A stretch of DNA of 51,750 nucleotides from Spartobacteria bacterium (lineage in GTDB: Bacteria; Verrucomicrobiota; Verrucomicrobiia; Chthoniobacterales; Chthoniobacteraceae). Below the pieces are notes generated by a model, which was not told the DNA's origin, searched no databases, and worked only from the letters and a program-made list of their open reading frames with translations. Where the stretch lies: positions 1 through 51,750 of the forward strand of contig JAJPII010000025.1 of assembly GCA_021324825.1 (NCBI GenBank). The letters run 5' to 3'. The position numbers and the translations under genes were made by a program. This document shows positions 48,817 through 51,750 of the stretch, piece after piece (position 1 is the stretch's first letter; the number at the start of each line of letters is the position of its first letter).

Positions 48817-49965
48817 GTGACGGACCGGATCGTCCTTACGCTCAACAGCGGTTCGTCCAGCCTCAAGTTCTCGGTTTATGACATGGGGCCCGAGAAACTT
48901 CTCCTCCGCGGAAAGCTGGAGCGAATCGGCTCGAACCAAGGCCATTTCGAAGCGGCTGGCGCGAAGGAGGCCGATCAATCGGTTCCTCTTCCTGACCATC
49001 GGGCCGCGCTCGATCTGCTCTGGAAGTGGCTCGACTCATCCCGCGTCGGGGCGATCGCCGCCGTCGGGCACCGGATCGTCCAGGGCGGCCCGCTCCACAT
49101 CCTTCCCGAGATTGTGACGCCCCCTCTCCTCGACGAATTGCGGGCCATCACCCCGCTCGATCCGCCGCATTTGCCCGCCGCGCTGCTGGCGCTGGAGGCC
49201 GCGCGGAAGGACATCCCCCAGGTCGCGTGCTTCGACACCGCGTTTCATCGCGATCTTCCGTCCGTGGCGCAAAGATTGCCCCTGCCCCGGGCGCTCACGG
49301 AAGGAACCGGCCTCAGGCGCTACGGATTCCACGGCCTCTCGTATGAATACATCACCGCGGAGCTGGCCGGCGCCGCGGGCGGCAAGCTGATCATCGCCCA
49401 TCTCGGCAACGGCGCCAGCATGGCCGCGGTGCGGGATGGGAAGAGTGTCGATACCACGATGGGCTTCACCCCCGCGGGCGGCCTCGTCATGGGATCGCGC
49501 CCGGGCGATCTCGATCCCGGCGTGCCGGCCTACCTGCTTCGCGAAGGGAAGGTCTCTCTCGAAAACCTGACCGGATTCATTTTCCAGGAATGCGGGTTGA
49601 AAGGCGTGTCGGGCGTCAGCTCCGACCTCCGCGACCTGCTCGCCGCGCGGGAGAAGGACGCGCGCGCGCAAGAGGCGCTCGATCTCTTTTGTTACCAGGC
49701 CAGGAAGACCCTGGGTTCCCTGGTCGCGGCGCTGGACGGCGTCGAGACGCTGGTCTTCACGGGCGGCATCGGCGAGAACGCCCCCTGGGTCCGCGCCGCC
49801 ATTTGCGAGGGGATGCATCACCTCAGTCTCCGGCTTGACGCCTCGCGCAACGGACAAAACGAGAAGATTATTTCCTCGCCCGCCAGCCGTGTTATCGTAC
49901 GCGTGATGAAGACCAACGAAGAAATCGTCATCGCGCGCCACACAGCCCGGCTCGTCTTTCCCTGA
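48817..49965 (+). CDS. ackA: Acetate kinase
   Basis: 382 aa from GTG 48817; the open frame upstream overlaps uppP, and RIVLTLNSGSSSLKFSVYD is the expected N-terminus. ASKHA-fold motifs: VGHRIVQGG, FDTAFHRDLP, RRYGFHGLSYEYI, IIAHLGNGASM, TTMGFTPAGGLVMGSRPGDLDPG and TGGIGENAP. It interconverts acetyl phosphate and acetate with ADP/ATP. No pta gene is adjacent; instead a phosphoketolase remnant follows 4 bases later, which fits acetyl phosphate made from phosphoketolase. No Shine-Dalgarno is evident before the GTG. Confidence 0.96.
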   Translation: MTDRIVLTLNSGSSSLKFSVYDMGPEKLLLRGKLERIGSNQGHFEAAGAKEADQSVPLPDHRAALDLLWKWLDSSRVGAIAAVGHRIVQGGPLHILPEIVTPPLLDELRAITPLDPPHLPAALLALEAARKDIPQVACFDTAFHRDLPSVAQRLPLPRALTEGTGLRRYGFHGLSYEYITAELAGAAGGKLIIAHLGNGASMAAVRDGKSVDTTMGFTPAGGLVMGSRPGDLDPGVPAYLLREGKVSLENLTGFIFQECGLKGVSGVSSDLRDLLAAREKDARAQEALDLFCYQARKTLGSLVAALDGVETLVFTGGIGENAPWVRAAICEGMHHLSLRLDASRNGQNEKIISSPASRVIVRVMKTNEEIVIARHTARLVFP

Positions 49966-49969
49966 CCCT

Positions 49970-50182
49970 ATGAACACCATCAACGCCCCGATGGAACTCG
50001 CCATCCGCAACCGGACGGACCGCTTCAGCCCCGCAATCGACCCCATCGACCGGACGCCCGCCCTGCGCGAGGCCGGCGCGCACGCCAAGGCGCATTACCA
50101 GGACCGGCAGGAAAGCTGCCTGAACCACGCTTACGAATACGGCGCCGACCCGGAGAAAATCGTCAACTGGAAATGGGAATGA
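49970..50182 (+). pseudogene. Phosphoketolase C-terminal remnant (intact 70-aa frame)
   Basis: A 70-aa frame with ATG 49970. It reads PMELAIRNRTDRFSPAIDPI and then HAKAHYQDRQESCLNHAYEY and ends VNWKWE. These correspond to the last part of phosphoketolases (PFDMxxxNxLDRFHLxxDxI, AxxxRxxxxDxxxxxxxYxxEHGxDxPEIxxWxW). The remaining about 730 residues, including the thiamine diphosphate site, are absent. It begins 4 bases after ackA and its stop overlaps the next start as ATGA, so the frame is still in a translated unit. Either a deletion relic or a retained small protein. Confidence 0.7.
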
Positions 50183-51195
50183 AAATCTGTTTTACGGAAA
50201 CGGACGCCTCGGACGAAGCGTTCTTCCGGGCCGGATTGGGCGGGCACGATCTCCAGTTCGCCGACGCCCTCGAGGAAGCCGCCGAAGACGCCGAGGTTCT
50301 CTCGATATTCATCAACTCCAGGATCGACGCCGCGTTCCTGGACAAACGCCCGAAGACGAAGCTCATCGTCACACGCTCAACCGGCTGCGATCACATCGAC
50401 GCCGAAGCCTGCGCCGCGCGCGGCGTCATCGTCTGCAACGTCGCCGGCTACGGGGATCACGTCGTCGCCGAACACACGTTCGCGCTCCTGCTCGCCCTGA
50501 CCCGCCGCCTCGGGGAGGCGAGCGTCCGCGGCAGGCGCTCCCGCTTTTCCTATGCGAAACTGCGCGGCGTCGAGTTAAAATCGAAGACCCTGGGCATCGT
50601 CGGCACAGGACGCACCGGGGCGAAGGTCGCATCCATCGCGAAGGCTTTCGGAATGCGCCTCCTGGCGTTCGACGCCCGGCCCCGGCCAAGGCTCGGCCTG
50701 CGGTACGTCAGCCTTCGAGAACTCCTGAAACGCTCCCACATCATTTCCCTCCATTTGCCGCTGACCGCCGAAACCCGCCACCTCCTGGACGCGCGGGCCT
50801 TCGCCGCGTGCCGCCCCGGAGTGCTGATCATCAACACCGCGCGCGGAAGGCTCATCGACACGCAAGCGCTGGTCGAGGCGATGGACAAGGGCGTCGTCGG
50901 CGGCGCGGGGCTTGACGTGCTGGGCGATGAAAGACTGCTGCGGCAAAGCAGTTCCAGCATCATCGGCGAACAGATAACGAAACATCTTCACGGGGAACAT
51001 ACCGAAGAGGATGCGGAGCGGGTCAGAAGCATCGAAAAACTGATGTTGATCGAAAACCTGCTCGCGCGTCCCAACGTAGTCTTCACCCCGCATACGGCCT
51101 TCAACTGCATCGAGGCGGTCGAGCGCATCAATCGGGCGACCGTGCGCGACATCGAGGCGTTCGCCTCGGGCAAGCCGGTCAACACAGTCCGTTGA
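50179..51195 (+). CDS. D-lactate dehydrogenase-like 2-hydroxyacid dehydrogenase
   Basis: 338 aa from ATG 50179 (MKICFTETD), which overlaps the previous stop as ATGA; ATG 50173 is an alternative two residues longer. D-isomer-specific dehydrogenase with TGCDHIDAEACAARGVIV, NAD motif GIVGTGRTGAKVA, substrate Arg in NTARGRLIDTQAL, and His in FTPHTAFN. The proteins of this group include D-lactate dehydrogenase, which reduces pyruvate with NADH; the exact 2-keto acid is not proven. A fermentative role fits ackA and the phosphoketolase remnant upstream. Convergent overlap of 17 bases with the methyltransferase gene. Confidence 0.9.
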   Translation: MKICFTETDASDEAFFRAGLGGHDLQFADALEEAAEDAEVLSIFINSRIDAAFLDKRPKTKLIVTRSTGCDHIDAEACAARGVIVCNVAGYGDHVVAEHTFALLLALTRRLGEASVRGRRSRFSYAKLRGVELKSKTLGIVGTGRTGAKVASIAKAFGMRLLAFDARPRPRLGLRYVSLRELLKRSHIISLHLPLTAETRHLLDARAFAACRPGVLIINTARGRLIDTQALVEAMDKGVVGGAGLDVLGDERLLRQSSSSIIGEQITKHLHGEHTEEDAERVRSIEKLMLIENLLARPNVVFTPHTAFNCIEAVERINRATVRDIEAFASGKPVNTVR

Positions 51196-51679
51196 ACAAC
51201 CCGCTTTTCTCCAGTTCCAGCAGCCACCGCTTCCGCTCCATCCCTCCGCCGTACCCCGTCAGCTTCCCGTTCGCCCCGATGACCCGGTGGCACGGCACGA
51301 TGATCGACAGCGGATTGCGCCCGTTCGCCAGCCCGACAGCCCGGACCGCCGCGGGCCGCCCGATCCTGAGAGCGAGCTCCCCGTAGGAAATCGTATCGCC
51401 GTAAGGGATCGCCTCCAGGCCATCCCAGACACGGCGCTGGAAATCCGTCCCGCCGAGCGCCTCGCGATCGACCTTCACAGTAAACGCCTTGCGCCGGCCC
51501 GCGAAATACTCCGCGAGTTGCGCCCGAGCGCCGGCAAAACGGCCATCGTCGCGCCGCCCGAATTCCCCGGGTCCGTGCCGGTGATCCTGCATATAAATCC
51601 CCGTCAGTCCCCGCTCTGTTCCTTGCAGCGTTAGAATCCCAAGGGGCGAATCCATTTCGGTAAAGTAGTTGTTAGTCAT
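51179..51679 (-). CDS. ogt: Methylated-DNA--protein-cysteine S-methyltransferase
   Basis: 166 aa. The active site is IIVPCHRVIGANGKLTGYGGG with the alkyl-accepting Cys130; upstream are FQRRVWDGLEAIPYGDTISYGELA and AVRAVGLANGRNPLSI, the DNA-binding part of the Ogt/MGMT family. It transfers O6-alkyl groups from guanine in one irreversible step. The N-terminal domain is the usual short beta-rich part, without an Ada regulatory domain. Start ATG 51679 near the right edge; the 71 bases beyond it show no gene. Confidence 0.95.
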   Translation of the reverse strand: MTNNYFTEMDSPLGILTLQGTERGLTGIYMQDHRHGPGEFGRRDDGRFAGARAQLAEYFAGRRKAFTVKVDREALGGTDFQRRVWDGLEAIPYGDTISYGELALRIGRPAAVRAVGLANGRNPLSIIVPCHRVIGANGKLTGYGGGMERKRWLLELEKSGLFNGLC

Positions 51680-51750
51680 AGGTTGCGGAGGAATATCGGA
51701 CGCGGTCGATAAAAAACAAGGGAGCCGGTTGCCGCGGCGGAACTCCTTGC

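Overview
The window reads as chromosomal DNA of a GC-rich Gram-negative bacterium of the PVC group, most probably Verrucomicrobiota. The case rests on several gene types together. There is an LpxC-FabZ fusion beside lpxA. There is a DUF1501 / DUF1549-DUF1553 / planctomycete-type cytochrome cluster. There are verrucomicrobial prepilins with an [12 protein letters not shown] signal and a HELCAPLAR-type histidine kinase. This is inference from protein character only; no 16S rRNA or ribosomal protein gene is present. Coding is dense on both strands. Genes within operons very often overlap as ATGA (14 junctions), which points to translational coupling as the normal mode. No gene-free stretch exceeds 300 bases.

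Region by region. 1-5.2 kb: tail of an unknown gene, tRNA-Glu, waaA (Kdo transferase), a pseudopilin, a Tat-type metallophosphoesterase, an RluA-type pseudouridine synthase, and divergently an orphan LolD-like ABC ATPase followed by a cNMP-binding protein. 5.2-7.3 kb: lpxC-fabZ and lpxA (lipid A). 7.4-15.6 kb: a six-gene ATGA-linked operon (OmpR-type regulator, sensor kinase, TolC-like lipoprotein, HlyD-type adaptor, RND pump, beta-propeller protein) behind a perfect 7+7 inverted repeat. 15.7-20.3 kb: a lone receiver protein behind a sigma-54-like element, tRNA-Thr, DAHP synthase, an O-antigen ligase-like protein with TPRs, and a receiver-PP2C phosphatase. 20.4-26.5 kb: a GH57 glycosidase, an SGNH hydrolase with a two-component pair, and a dienelactone-hydrolase-like protein.

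26.6-34.2 kb: a four-gene cluster (Tat-exported DUF1501 protein, PPC-domain exported protein, DUF1549/DUF1553 protein with haem-like motifs, cytochrome-WD40 protein). This is the best candidate for an uncharacterised cell-surface or periplasmic system. 34.2-37.2 kb: DoxX, DUF4864, DUF971, DUF72 and DUF1460 genes. 37.2-44.2 kb: gcvP, a 31-aa lysine-rich protein, a relic of a dihaem cytochrome, a histidine-phosphatase gene that seems to start at CTG, thiC, and an exported amidase. 44.3-51.7 kb: a NarL-type two-component pair next to a type IV pilin, a class I amidotransferase, a PII protein, uppP, acetate kinase, a phosphoketolase C-terminal remnant, a D-lactate dehydrogenase-like gene and an O6-alkylguanine-DNA methyltransferase.

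Envelope construction recurs through the window (waaA, lpxC-fabZ, lpxA, the O-antigen ligase-like gene, uppP, amidase, DUF1460). Signalling does too: four kinase/regulator-type loci, a lone receiver, PP2C, a cNMP-binding protein and PII. Fermentation is suggested by ackA with the phosphoketolase remnant and the D-lactate dehydrogenase. A dispersed repeat with a conserved 18-base head lies directly after stop codons at three places (22.5, 27.95 and 36.3 kb), with a decayed head at 26.48 kb. In one place it supplies the start codon and N-terminus of the next gene.
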